From the NCBI RefSeq assembly GCF_947500075.1, contig NZ_CANMQS010000008.1:1-64000 (forward strand): 64,000 nt of DNA, in the 5' to 3' direction. Below, in pieces: positions 37,250 to 46,024 of this stretch (within the stretch, counting starts at the first letter, position 1; every line of letters starts with the position of its first letter). The notes under the pieces are model-generated. The model ran no database searches, was not told where the DNA came from, and saw nothing but the letters and a program-made list of their open reading frames with translations. The DNA is from an uncultured Sulfitobacter sp. (GTDB taxonomy: Bacteria; Pseudomonadota; Alphaproteobacteria; Rhodobacterales; Rhodobacteraceae). The position numbers and the translations under genes are program-made.

Positions 37250-38137
37250 TCAGAGACCCATTGCCTCACGCACCGCATCCAGCGCCGCTTTCAGCAGGTC
37301 CGGGTTGTCCTGCGCGGCCTTGATGCCTTGGGTCAGCGTGGTTTTCTGCAATGCACCAAGCTCTGAGCCCTCGATCATCTCGCTGACTTTGTCGAGGTTG
37401 AAGCCATCAACCGTCAGCAACTCGGACAGCGCCGTGTCGCCTGTCTCTGCCGATGCGGCGGCGACCTCTTCGGTGCCTTCTGCTGCGGCCTCTGCGGCAT
37501 CATCAACCGCTTCGGTTGCAGCCTCGGTCGTGTCGGTTGCGGTGTCTGCGGCATCTGTCGCTGCGTCAACGGCACTCTCTGCGGCTTCTGTCGCAGTATC
37601 CGCCGCGTCGGTTGCCGCTTCTGCGGTGTCCGTTGCTGCGTCAACAGCGCTTTCAGCGGCTTCTGTCGCGGTATCCACCGCGTCCGTTGCGGCCTCTGCC
37701 GCAGCCTCAGCGGTGTCCGTTGCTGCGTCAACAGCGCTTTCGGCGGCCTGTGTTGCGGTGTCTGTCGCTGCATCGACAGCCTCGGCAGCCGTATCCGCTG
37801 CGTCATCCACCGCGCCCTCAACGGCATCGGCTGCACTTTCAGCAGCTTCGGTCACCGCGTCGGCTGCATCTTCTGCGGCTTCAGTTGCGGTATCGACCGC
37901 ATCCTGTGCCACTTCCGCAGCCTCCGTCACTGTATCCGTCGCCGCTTCAACCGCTTCTTCAGCCGCCTCTGTCACGGCCGTGGCCGCGTCACTTGCCGCT
38001 TCAGTAGTCGCATCCGCTGCACTGTCAGCAGCCTGTGTTGCATCCGTCGCCAGTTCGGTTGGGGATTTGCCGGTGAACAGCATGTATCCGCCAACCGCCA
38101 CCACCGCGGCCACAATGATCCAAATCAGATTCTTCAT
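37250..38137 (-). CDS. Membrane-anchored Ala/Asp/Thr/Glu-rich repeat protein (LEA-like low complexity)
   Basis: MKNLIWIIVAAVVAVGGYMLFTG anchor, then ~200 aa of TATEAAESAVDAATDTAEAA-type repeats, then a non-repetitive C-terminus (ALSELLTVDGFNLDKVSEMIEGSELGALQKTTL). Confidence 0.8.
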   Translation of the reverse strand: MKNLIWIIVAAVVAVGGYMLFTGKSPTELATDATQAADSAADATTEAASDAATAVTEAAEEAVEAATDTVTEAAEVAQDAVDTATEAAEDAADAVTEAAESAADAVEGAVDDAADTAAEAVDAATDTATQAAESAVDAATDTAEAAAEAATDAVDTATEAAESAVDAATDTAEAATDAADTATEAAESAVDAATDAADTATDTTEAATEAVDDAAEAAAEGTEEVAAASAETGDTALSELLTVDGFNLDKVSEMIEGSELGALQKTTLTQGIKAAQDNPDLLKAALDAVREAMGL

Positions 38138-38353
38138 CGTCTTCCCCTTATTCCCAGTCGTGTGGGTTTGCGGCCCTGCTGAACGCCGTTTGGCGCAAGG
38201 GCCTTTGTGGTGCTGCAAATGCGCTCCCAGGGGGCGTTCTTCAAGGGGAATTTCCGCTGATAAGCGGCATACAGCCGTATTTAGCCGCTTGAAGAAACAG
38301 GCTTTGGAGGGTATTTTGAAACTTCCTGTTTTCGAAACCATCAAAGGACGACC

Positions 38354-38905
38354 ATCATCGCTCGCAGACCTCACAACGCGCCGCCAACCCGGGATACCGG
38401 CCCGCGCGTCAATAGTGCTATCCGTTCCAACGAAATCCGCCTGATCGGCGCCGAAGGCGAAAACGTCGGCGTTGTCACCCCCGCCCGTGCCATGGACATG
38501 GCAGAGGACGCCGGGCTGGACCTGGTTGAAATCTCGCCCAATGCCAATCCGCCCGTGTGCAAGATCATGGATTTCGGCAAGTTCAAATACGAGACCCAGA
38601 AGCGCGAGGCCGAAGCGCGCAAAAAGCAAAAGATCATTGAGATCAAAGAGGTCAAGTTCCGGCCCAACACCGATACCAATGACTATGATGTCAAGATGCG
38701 CAACGTCTTCAAGTTTCTGGAGAACGGCGACAAGGTGAAGGTTACCCTGCGTTTCCGGGGCCGTGAGATGGCCCACCAGAACCTGGGCCGCGAATTGCTG
38801 GAGCGTGTGGCGGAAGACACCAAGGAGCATGGCAAGGTTGAGAACTTCCCGAAGATGGAAGGCCGCCAGATGGTCATGCTGATCGGCCCCCTGCCCAACA
38901 AATAG
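38354..38905 (+). CDS. infC: Translation initiation factor IF-3, apparent AUC start
   Basis: Frame is open upstream of the ATG at 38492, encoding [45 protein letters not shown], the conserved IF-3 N-terminus; AAAGGA at 38343-38348 precedes ATC ATC GCT. Confidence 0.88.
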   Translation: MIARRPHNAPPTRDTGPRVNSAIRSNEIRLIGAEGENVGVVTPARAMDMAEDAGLDLVEISPNANPPVCKIMDFGKFKYETQKREAEARKKQKIIEIKEVKFRPNTDTNDYDVKMRNVFKFLENGDKVKVTLRFRGREMAHQNLGRELLERVAEDTKEHGKVENFPKMEGRQMVMLIGPLPNK

Positions 38906-38924
38906 CGCGGACGATCCGTCACAA

Positions 38925-38957
38925 CAAAAAAGCCCCCGCACAGCGTCGGGGGCTTTC
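38925..38957. terminator. Rho-independent terminator after infC
   Basis: aaaaaagcccccg-cacagcgt-cgggggctttc. Confidence 0.85.
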
Positions 38958-38979
38958 TCGCTTCATCCCTTTAAAAGTC

Positions 38980-40863
38980 CTACCGCAGCAGGCCCGTGAT
39001 GTTGCGCACCACGGCGCGCCGGTTGGCGGGCTCATCCGCGTCTGTGATCACTTTCAACGCACTTTCGCCGTAGCCCTGGGTCACCATGTTCTCCGCAGGC
39101 ACCCGGAAATACTCCGCCAGCGCCAGCGCCACGGTTTCGGCACGGCGATCCGACAGCGCGAGATTGTAGGTCGCACTGCCCACAGCATCCGTGTGCCCTT
39201 CGACAAGGATCACGGTGCTGGGGTCTTCCTGCACCAGATCACGCAGCGTGGTCCCGATCCGGGCAAGCGCACGGGCCTGTTCGGGCCGGATGGCAGCCGA
39301 ACCGGTTTCAAATCGCACAGCATCCAGTTCCAGCTCCGGCACCAGAGACCGGACCTCACGAATCTCACGCACCTGACGCAGAGAGAAAGTCCGGTCCCGC
39401 TCTGCATTCAGTTCCGCCTGAAGGGCCGCGCGCAGAGCCGCTTCATCTGCGTCCCCCACAACCGCGCTGCGCATCTCAACCGGCGGCAGTTCGGAGACAA
39501 CAACCGCTTCTTCTTCAACCAGATCGTCAAAGAGGACGTATTCATTGCCCTGCGGATCGATGTTGATCCGCCGCAGGACCGATCCATCGCGGCCCCGGAT
39601 GGTCACCACCCGCGACCCATCGGGCCGGGTTACAAAGCTGCGGCTTGACCCGTCCGAGAACGTCTCCGTGCGCACTTCGTCGCCAGCACGGCGGATCAAT
39701 GCGTCCTCGTCCTTGAGCACCCGAAGCGCGCCATCGGGGTCTTCGACCACGATCCGGTCACCGGAATTGCTGACCACCCGATCGCCATTCTTCAACACGG
39801 ACCCCACAACCACTGCGCCAAGCCCCAGCAGCAGCGCCTTTTCCAGCTTGCTCAGTCCGTCGTCCTTTTGGGGTGCGGCCTCGGCCGTGGCTGGTGCGGC
39901 ATCCTGCCCGGTGACGGTTGTCTCAAATTCCTCGTCAGAGGACCGGACTTCGTCCGCCGTCACTTCTTCTGTCACGACATCCGACTGCGCCTCTCCGCTG
40001 GCCACTTCGGCGGCAGCGGCGGCAATGGCTTCGCGTTCTGCCTTGCGGGCGGCGCGGCGCTCTGCGCGGCGTTCTTCCTGCCGCGCGGCTTTGCGCTCTG
40101 CCTTGCGGGCCGCCTTGCGCTCAGCGCGCTCCGCTTCCTGCTCTGCCGCTTTCTGCGCGGCTGCTGCATCTTCAGCCGCCTGCGCTTCTGCCGCGGCCTG
40201 TTCTGCCGCTGCTGCTTCTGCGGCGGCGGTTTCTTCCGTGGTTTCAGCGGTTGGCTGCTCGGTTGCCGCTTGCTCTGTTACGCTTTCGTCAGTTGGCGTG
40301 GCGTCAGCAGTTGCGGGAGCCTCCTCCGCTTGAGGTGCCGCTTCCGCGTCTTCGGTTGGGGCCTCCTCGGCCTGCTCCGCCGCTGCCGCTTCCTCGGCCG
40401 CCTGCGCTTCCGCCGCAGCCTGCTCCGCCGCTGCCGCTTCCTCTGCCGCCTGCGCTTCTGCCGCAGCCTGCTCCGCCGCTGCCGCTTCCTCGGCCGCCTG
40501 CGCTTCCGCCGCAGCTTGCTCCGCCGCCGCTGCTTCCTCAGCCGCTTGCGCTTCTGCCGCAGCCTGCTCCGCCGCTGCCGCTTCCTCAGCCGCTTGCGCT
40601 TCTGCCGCAGCCTGCTCCGCCGCTGCCGCTTCCTCAGCCGCTTGCGCTTGCGCCTCTGCTGCGGCCTCATCCGTCAAGGCATCCTGCAACAAGGCAAGCC
40701 CTTCCGCGCTTTCTACCGTTTCGCCATTCAGCACGCAGGGAAACACAGCTTCCTCTCCCGGTGCAGCGCAGCCGGGAACCTCGGTTTGAGCCATAATCGG
40801 GCCAGGCATCGCAAGGGCAATGCTGACGCCCAGTGCCGTGGTGGAATGCAGAACCTTTTTCAT
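38980..40863 (-). CDS. OmpA-family protein with extended Ala/Glu/Gln repeat region
   Basis: Signal peptide MKKVLHSTTALGVSIALAMPGPIMAQ; C-terminal OmpA domain (VRFETGSAAIRPEQARAL...VILVEGHTDAVGSATYNLALSDRRAETVALAL). Confidence 0.9.
   Translation of the reverse strand: MKKVLHSTTALGVSIALAMPGPIMAQTEVPGCAAPGEEAVFPCVLNGETVESAEGLALLQDALTDEAAAEAQAQAAEEAAAAEQAAAEAQAAEEAAAAEQAAAEAQAAEEAAAAEQAAAEAQAAEEAAAAEQAAAEAQAAEEAAAAEQAAAEAQAAEEAAAAEQAEEAPTEDAEAAPQAEEAPATADATPTDESVTEQAATEQPTAETTEETAAAEAAAAEQAAAEAQAAEDAAAAQKAAEQEAERAERKAARKAERKAARQEERRAERRAARKAEREAIAAAAAEVASGEAQSDVVTEEVTADEVRSSDEEFETTVTGQDAAPATAEAAPQKDDGLSKLEKALLLGLGAVVVGSVLKNGDRVVSNSGDRIVVEDPDGALRVLKDEDALIRRAGDEVRTETFSDGSSRSFVTRPDGSRVVTIRGRDGSVLRRINIDPQGNEYVLFDDLVEEEAVVVSELPPVEMRSAVVGDADEAALRAALQAELNAERDRTFSLRQVREIREVRSLVPELELDAVRFETGSAAIRPEQARALARIGTTLRDLVQEDPSTVILVEGHTDAVGSATYNLALSDRRAETVALALAEYFRVPAENMVTQGYGESALKVITDADEPANRRAVVRNITGLLR
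40371..40660 (-). repeat. 48-bp in-frame tandem repeat (unit EEAAAAEQAAAEAQAA, ~5-6 copies)
   Basis: Direct reading of DNA and protein; copies differ at few, mostly third-codon, positions. Confidence 0.9.
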
Positions 40864-41023
40864 CGATACGTCCTTTATCTTAGCCACACGCCAACTGGCG
40901 CGGGTACACAGTTGAACGCATCTGGGTGGAACAGGTTCCGTTATTCAATAACAGCCCGCTTCCGCTTGCCGAAACGCCCCCTCATCTGGCAGCTTTCCGC
41001 CGACCCTGCAAAGCCCCGCCCCT

Positions 41024-42007
41024 TCACCGTGGTCGACGGGGTTGCGGCCGCGTCGGGATCTCCTTGAGCAACCCGCCCACGCCCATCCCGGCAATATCAC
41101 CGGCACTTACCGGTAAACCGCATAGAATGCGCGACAACACCCAATCGGCCCCGTTCAACGCGGGCGCACGGGCGCAGCCCGGCAGGCCAATCACGGGCAC
41201 CCCATTGAGATCCGCCAGAAACAGCAGATTGCCGGGATCAACCGGCATCCCGAACCGGTGGACCACGCCGCCCGCCGCGCGCACTGCCGAAGGCGCGACA
41301 TCATCAATGTCGGAGGTCGCCGACCCGGTCAGGATCAGCACCAGATCGGTACCTGCCGCCCGCAACGCTGCATCCAGAGCGCCAGCCTCATGGGGCACGA
41401 CCACGGTCTTTTCCAGCGTCGCGTTCAACGCCTCCAGCCGCGCCGCGATGGCCATCCGGCCCTTGTCACCAGGGCCCTTGGGGATGTCTGTTACAATCAG
41501 CGTCGCGGTTTTGAGTTGCGGCGCTGCCAGCCGGATCGCGCCTTGTCCGGCGGCCGTGCAGGCTGCCTCCAGATGCGCCCCCGCCACTGCGTAGGAAATC
41601 ATCTTGATCGTTGCGACCATCCCGCCATCGCGCATCTGCTGATAGGGCGGAACCGTCGCAATGGTGATCATCGGATCAATCGCGTTCACCGCTTCCAGCG
41701 CCGCCACATCCAACACGCTGACACCCGGCCCTTCGGCCAGCAGATTGACCCGGCCCGTAAACGCCGTGCTCAGCCGCAGTCCCGGCCCCGCAACCGCTTC
41801 CGCCAGCCGTTGGGCGGCGGTGTTCTCATCCACGTCTCCCGGTTCCAGTCGCGCGACGATCACCACATCCAATGCCGCTTCCTGCAAGGCAGCAATGTCC
41901 TGCGTGGTCAGGACGCGGCCCTTGCGCAACCGACCGCTGGCGACAGCCACCGAATGGGCCAGAACCGCGCCTTCCGCTTCCGCCAAGGGCACCGGACCGA
42001 ACTTCAT
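41024..42007 (-). CDS. Molybdopterin-binding (MoaB/Mog-domain) protein
   Basis: MKFGPVPLAEAEGAVLAHSV...LVLILTGSATSDIDDVAPSAVRAAGGVVHRFGMPVDPGNLLFLADLNGVPVIGLPGCARAPALNGADWVL; adjacent to xdhC-like gene. Confidence 0.87.
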   Translation of the reverse strand: MKFGPVPLAEAEGAVLAHSVAVASGRLRKGRVLTTQDIAALQEAALDVVIVARLEPGDVDENTAAQRLAEAVAGPGLRLSTAFTGRVNLLAEGPGVSVLDVAALEAVNAIDPMITIATVPPYQQMRDGGMVATIKMISYAVAGAHLEAACTAAGQGAIRLAAPQLKTATLIVTDIPKGPGDKGRMAIAARLEALNATLEKTVVVPHEAGALDAALRAAGTDLVLILTGSATSDIDDVAPSAVRAAGGVVHRFGMPVDPGNLLFLADLNGVPVIGLPGCARAPALNGADWVLSRILCGLPVSAGDIAGMGVGGLLKEIPTRPQPRRPR

Positions 42008-42972
42008 GGTTTGCGCAATGTCTGGATCATCTGGGCAAGGATCGACACGGCGATCTCTGCCGGACCTGCCGCCCCGATATCAAGGCCAACCGGGCCATGG
42101 ATGCGCGCGATCTGCGCTTCGGAGAATCCCGCCCCTGTCAAACGCTCAACACGGGCTGCATGAGTACGCTTGCTGCCAAGCGCCCCGATATAAAAGACGT
42201 CCGAGCGCAAGGCGATCTCAAGCGCGGGATCATCCAGCTTGGGGTCATGGGTCAGCAGGACCAAAGCCGTCCGCGCATCAATGCCCACTTCGTTGATGGC
42301 GTCATCAGGCCAGTCGTTGATCACGCGGGCCTGCGGGAAGCGGGCCGCTGCGCCAAAGGCTTCGCGCGGGTCAATCACCAGCGGATCAAAGCCCGCACCC
42401 TGCGCCATGCTGACCAGATGCTGCGCGATGTGCACACCGCCAACGACAACCAACCGCAAGGGCGGGTTGTGAATGGCCACGAAGGTCGCGCCGTCTTCGG
42501 TCACGCCGGAACGGTCCATGCGAAACCGGTCCGCGTGGCCCTCACGCACCAATGCCCGCGCGCTGCCGTCCAGCGCCACTTCATAAGCGATCTGCGTGCG
42601 GGCGGCGCGGGCCGCGACCAGTTCCCGCAACATCTCTACCGGCATGCCGCCATCGCCGATGGGTTCGACCAACACGCGGATGGTACCACCACAGGCCAGA
42701 CCAACCGCAAAAGCATCCCCGTCACTTACCCCGTATTCCAGCACCCGTGTGCCGCCGTTTTCGATCACATCCCGCGCCTCCAGCACCACCGCGCCCTCGA
42801 CACAGCCGCCAGAGACGGAGCCCTCCATCGCGCCGTCGCCCGCCACAACCAGTTGCGCGCCAACCCGGCGCGGCGCAGACCCCCAGGTTTCAATCACCGT
42901 CGCCAGCGCTGCACCCTGCCCGGCATCAGCCCAAGCCAATGCCTGTTCCGGTGCCTGATCAATCTGTTGCAT
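42004..42972 (-). CDS. XdhC/CoxI family protein
   Basis: LATVIETWGSAPRRVGAQLVVAGDGAMEGSVSGGCVEGAVV; FYIGALGSKRTHAARVERL. Confidence 0.92.
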   Translation of the reverse strand: MQQIDQAPEQALAWADAGQGAALATVIETWGSAPRRVGAQLVVAGDGAMEGSVSGGCVEGAVVLEARDVIENGGTRVLEYGVSDGDAFAVGLACGGTIRVLVEPIGDGGMPVEMLRELVAARAARTQIAYEVALDGSARALVREGHADRFRMDRSGVTEDGATFVAIHNPPLRLVVVGGVHIAQHLVSMAQGAGFDPLVIDPREAFGAAARFPQARVINDWPDDAINEVGIDARTALVLLTHDPKLDDPALEIALRSDVFYIGALGSKRTHAARVERLTGAGFSEAQIARIHGPVGLDIGAAGPAEIAVSILAQMIQTLRKP

Positions 42973-43127
42973 GCGTTTCCTCCCACTGGCCCGCCTGCGC
43001 ACAGCGTAGAGTGCGCAGCACCAAGCCTCAACATCAAAGCCCGCAGACAATGCGCCGCTATCGCTTGCACAGACCTGCCAGCCCCACTACATCTGAGCCA
43101 AAGCAACACAACCAAGCGGAGCCCGCC

Positions 43128-43364
43128 ATGCCCATGCAAGCCAGCGAGATCGAAGAGCTGATCCGCGTCGCCTTTCCGGAGGCTGAAATCACCGTCGAAG
43201 GCAACGATGGCGTGCACATGGCTGCCATGGTTGTCGATGCCTCCTTCAAAGGCATGAACCGGGTGCAGCAACAACGCGCCGTCTATGCCGCGCTCAAAGG
43301 CAAGATGGACGGCAGCAATGGCGAGTTGCACGCGCTGGCCCTGACCACCCGCGCGCCGGAATAG
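43128..43364 (+). CDS. BolA family protein
   Basis: IEELIRVAFPEAEITVEGNDGVHMAAMVVDASFKGMNRVQQQRAVYAAL. Confidence 0.92.
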   Translation: MPMQASEIEELIRVAFPEAEITVEGNDGVHMAAMVVDASFKGMNRVQQQRAVYAALKGKMDGSNGELHALALTTRAPE

Positions 43365-43368
43365 GCCC

Positions 43369-43713
43369 ATGTTCTGGGGCTGGATCATCGGCATTGCGCT
43401 TGTCGCTGTAGTGGGTATCTCCATTGCCCAGTACCGCGCGCAGGCAGGCACCTACCGGTCGCTGTCTTCCCGCCAGCCTGAACGCATGCAGGCTGGCCCG
43501 CGCCCCCTGGGCACAGAGGCGCTGGACCTTGAAGCCGTGCAACGCACGCAACGCCGCAACGAAAGTCTTGAGCGGGCACACACGAGCCTGACCCGTGGAC
43601 GGGGCATTTCCAGCCTGGAAAGCGCCGGCACCGATGTTCAGCCGCTGGCTGATGACGAAACCTATGCCCGGCGTTTCCATGCCGCATTCCAACGCAACAA
43701 GGACAAAACATGA
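43369..43713 (+). CDS. Hypothetical single-TM protein
   Basis: Between bolA-like and grxD with tight spacing/overlap; [24 protein letters not shown]. Confidence 0.7.
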   Translation: MFWGWIIGIALVAVVGISIAQYRAQAGTYRSLSSRQPERMQAGPRPLGTEALDLEAVQRTQRRNESLERAHTSLTRGRGISSLESAGTDVQPLADDETYARRFHAAFQRNKDKT

Positions 43714-44072
43714 CCGACGCAACAACCCAGATCAAAGAACAGATTACCGCCAATGATGTGGTGCTTTTCATGAAAGGCACCAAGGAAATGCCGCAATGCG
43801 GGTTCTCCTCCCGCGTGGCTGGGGTGCTCAACTACATGGGCGTGGATTTTTCCGATGTGAATGTGCTGGCCGATGAAACCATCCGACAGGGGATCAAGGA
43901 ATTCTCCGACTGGCCGACCATTCCGCAGCTCTATGTGAAGGGCGAATTTGTCGGCGGCTGCGACATCATCACGGAAATGACCATCTCGGGTGAGCTTGAC
44001 ACGCTGCTGGAAGAGAACGGCGTGACCTTCGACAAGGACGCCGCGGACAAGATCCGCGAAGCCAACGCCTGA
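43710..44072 (+). CDS. grxD: Monothiol glutaredoxin (Grx4 family)
   Basis: [37 protein letters not shown] (CGFS motif). Confidence 0.96.
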   Translation: MTDATTQIKEQITANDVVLFMKGTKEMPQCGFSSRVAGVLNYMGVDFSDVNVLADETIRQGIKEFSDWPTIPQLYVKGEFVGGCDIITEMTISGELDTLLEENGVTFDKDAADKIREANA

Positions 44073-44168
44073 TCTGATTGGACAGCCGCACTGGCATTGG
44101 CCAGCGCGATAGACAACGGAAATGCCGGGATGCGATGCACCCGGCATTTTGCATGGCGCGGCCCGCTG

Positions 44169-44600
44169 TCAGGTAGAGGTCGCGCGTTCGTCCAGCAGCG
44201 TGGCAAGATGGGTGATATGCTCAAGGCACAGGGGTTTGTGCAAAAACTCCCGTACCGCGTCATACTTCATCGCCCGGTCATAGTCCCGCGGGTTGAGCGA
44301 CGTGGTCAGCATCACCACCACTGGCGCGAAATCCGGCCCAACCGCGTCCGAGGCCGCTTGCAGGAATTCAAACCCATCCATGCGCGGCATGTTCACATCC
44401 AGCAGGATCAGATCAACTGGCGGAGAGGCAGGGTCCATCAGATATTCCAACGCCTCTGACGCCCAGAGGAAGCCGACAACTTCGTCCACCATGCCCGATC
44501 GTTTGATCACCCTGCGGTACATCATCTGATCAATCTCATTGTCATCGATCATCATCAGGCGCTTGATCCGCGTCTTGGGTGGCTGTGCGCGCATGTTCAT
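44169..44600 (-). CDS. Stand-alone CheY-like response regulator
   Basis: LMMIDDNEIDQMMYRRVI...VDLILLDVNMPRMDGFEFL...REFLHKPL. Confidence 0.9.
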   Translation of the reverse strand: MNMRAQPPKTRIKRLMMIDDNEIDQMMYRRVIKRSGMVDEVVGFLWASEALEYLMDPASPPVDLILLDVNMPRMDGFEFLQAASDAVGPDFAPVVVMLTTSLNPRDYDRAMKYDAVREFLHKPLCLEHITHLATLLDERATST

Positions 44601-44782
44601 GAGAAAGGACCGTCTTGTCCCGCTGATCGCTGCACGTCAGAACCGCGCCGTGCCGCCGTCGTCTGACGCAACGGGATGAGATCATCGGGCACCGTGGCCC
44701 CTTCGATCAGATCCACGAGCCGCTTGAATTGCGCCAACACGCTGTCGCCCAACGCGACCAAAAACCTCAATACCTGCACCAT
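44597..44782 (-). CDS. Small hypothetical protein coupled to the response regulator
   Basis: 61-aa ORF overlapping the downstream start; no recognised domain. Confidence 0.35.
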   Translation of the reverse strand: MVQVLRFLVALGDSVLAQFKRLVDLIEGATVPDDLIPLRQTTAARRGSDVQRSAGQDGPFS

Positions 44783-44870
44783 ATGACTGACCCTCCCGGC
44801 TACGCCCAGTTATGAGCCGTCCGGCAAGGACCATAGGTGCAACAGCTTAAGAAACGTCTAAACGCTGGGA

Positions 44871-45272
44871 TCAGCCTGCATCACCGTCCGCGTTTTCCTC
44901 GACCTGCGCGGCCAAAGCCTCGGCCCGTGCCGCCAGTTCTGCCAGGGTGTCCTTGACCTCCTGCGGCACAACCGGCACTTCGACCCGCTCCGCTTCGGGG
45001 CCCGCATTGCGCAGCCCTGCAAGCTCCGCCTCCCGCTCCGCAAGCTGGGAGCGCACTTCGTTTATGCGATCCTCGACAGAGGCTGCCTTGTCGGCCAACA
45101 GAAGGCCTGCCATCAGCAGCATCCGCGCTTCGGGCATGCGACCAACCTGATCCGAGAGCACCTGCGCTTCGTCATCCAGCATCTTCGCGGCTGAGTGCAG
45201 ATACCCTTCCTCGCCATCCTGACAGGCCACTTCGAACTGGCGGCCACCGATTGTAATCCGAACCTCGGGCAT
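44871..45272 (-). CDS. zapA: Cell division protein ZapA
   Basis: MPEVRITIGGRQFEVACQDGEEGYLHSAAKMLDDEAQVL...RMLLMAGLLLADKAA. Confidence 0.92.
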   Translation of the reverse strand: MPEVRITIGGRQFEVACQDGEEGYLHSAAKMLDDEAQVLSDQVGRMPEARMLLMAGLLLADKAASVEDRINEVRSQLAEREAELAGLRNAGPEAERVEVPVVPQEVKDTLAELAARAEALAAQVEENADGDAG

Positions 45273-45775
45273 CAGTCGCTCTCCTTCGCGGGGGTGGGTT
45301 CAGAGGGCGCATCTGCCGCTTCTTTCACCAGCGGTTCCAGGGCGGCAAGAATGGCGTCCGCTTCTGCAATATCGCTGGCGCGGGCGGCCCGCAGCCCTTC
45401 AAGCTCCGCGAGCATGGCGGTGTTGATCAGATGCGGCTCCCCCACACCTTCCTGATTGGCTTCGCGCAGGGCAGCACAAGCATCGGTCAGCTCCTGATTT
45501 GCCTTGCGCAGGCGTTGCAACTCCAGATCCAGCGCAGCAATACGGCCGCCTGTATCCTCAACCTGCGTGCGCAGGCTCGCCAGTTCCTCATCCGCCTTGG
45601 TTTTGAGCGCGTAGACCCGTTCGCGCAGCTGCGCATTGGCCGTGCGTTCATCCTCCAGCGCGCGCACCGTTTCGGGATCCGGCGCGGGCGGTTTGTCCCG
45701 CGCGGCATCCACGCCTTTGGCGATACGGTCCATCGCAGCCGTGATGCGGCTTTGTAATTCGTCGATGTCACTCAT
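45272..45775 (-). CDS. Hypothetical coiled-coil protein upstream of zapA
   Basis: MSDIDELQSRITAAMDRIAKGV; long heptad-like helix; overlaps zapA start. Confidence 0.75.
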   Translation of the reverse strand: MSDIDELQSRITAAMDRIAKGVDAARDKPPAPDPETVRALEDERTANAQLRERVYALKTKADEELASLRTQVEDTGGRIAALDLELQRLRKANQELTDACAALREANQEGVGEPHLINTAMLAELEGLRAARASDIAEADAILAALEPLVKEAADAPSEPTPAKESD

Positions 45776-46024
45776 AACCCGGTCCGATACTCCTGCACGC
45801 AGCTTTGACACGGATCGCCCCGCACGAATCGCGTGGCGTCCGCCGTGTACTTTATCCTAAACAAGCCGCGCGACAAATGCGCCCCTTTTAGATCAGCAGG
45901 TTGGACGGCGAAGTTGATCCAGCAAGACATCGCCGATGCCGCCTTCGGCTTGCACTTTGTCCAATCGCTGGTATGGACGGGGAAATCGCCTATCCCGCAA
46001 AGCTCTCCGCAAAGGATGTGACCC

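Noticed and set aside
37233-38444. 403-aa + strand Ser/Ala/Val-repeat ORF
   Set aside because: Reverse frame of the Ala-rich repeat gene; the minus-strand frame has a TM anchor, start and non-repetitive C-terminus.
40371-40660. CRISPR-like array
   Set aside because: Repeats are contiguous, in frame and without unique spacers; coding minisatellite, and no cas genes in the window.
39868-41067. 399-aa + strand ORF (and overlapping 39918-40796)
   Set aside because: Antisense of the Ala/Glu repeats of the OmpA-family gene; its Arg/Leu/Cys repeats are a by-product of repeat DNA.
45776-46024. Possible 6S RNA near zapA
   Set aside because: 6S RNA neighbours zapA in some proteobacteria, but I could not recognise a long bubble-hairpin here; needs Infernal search (RF00013).
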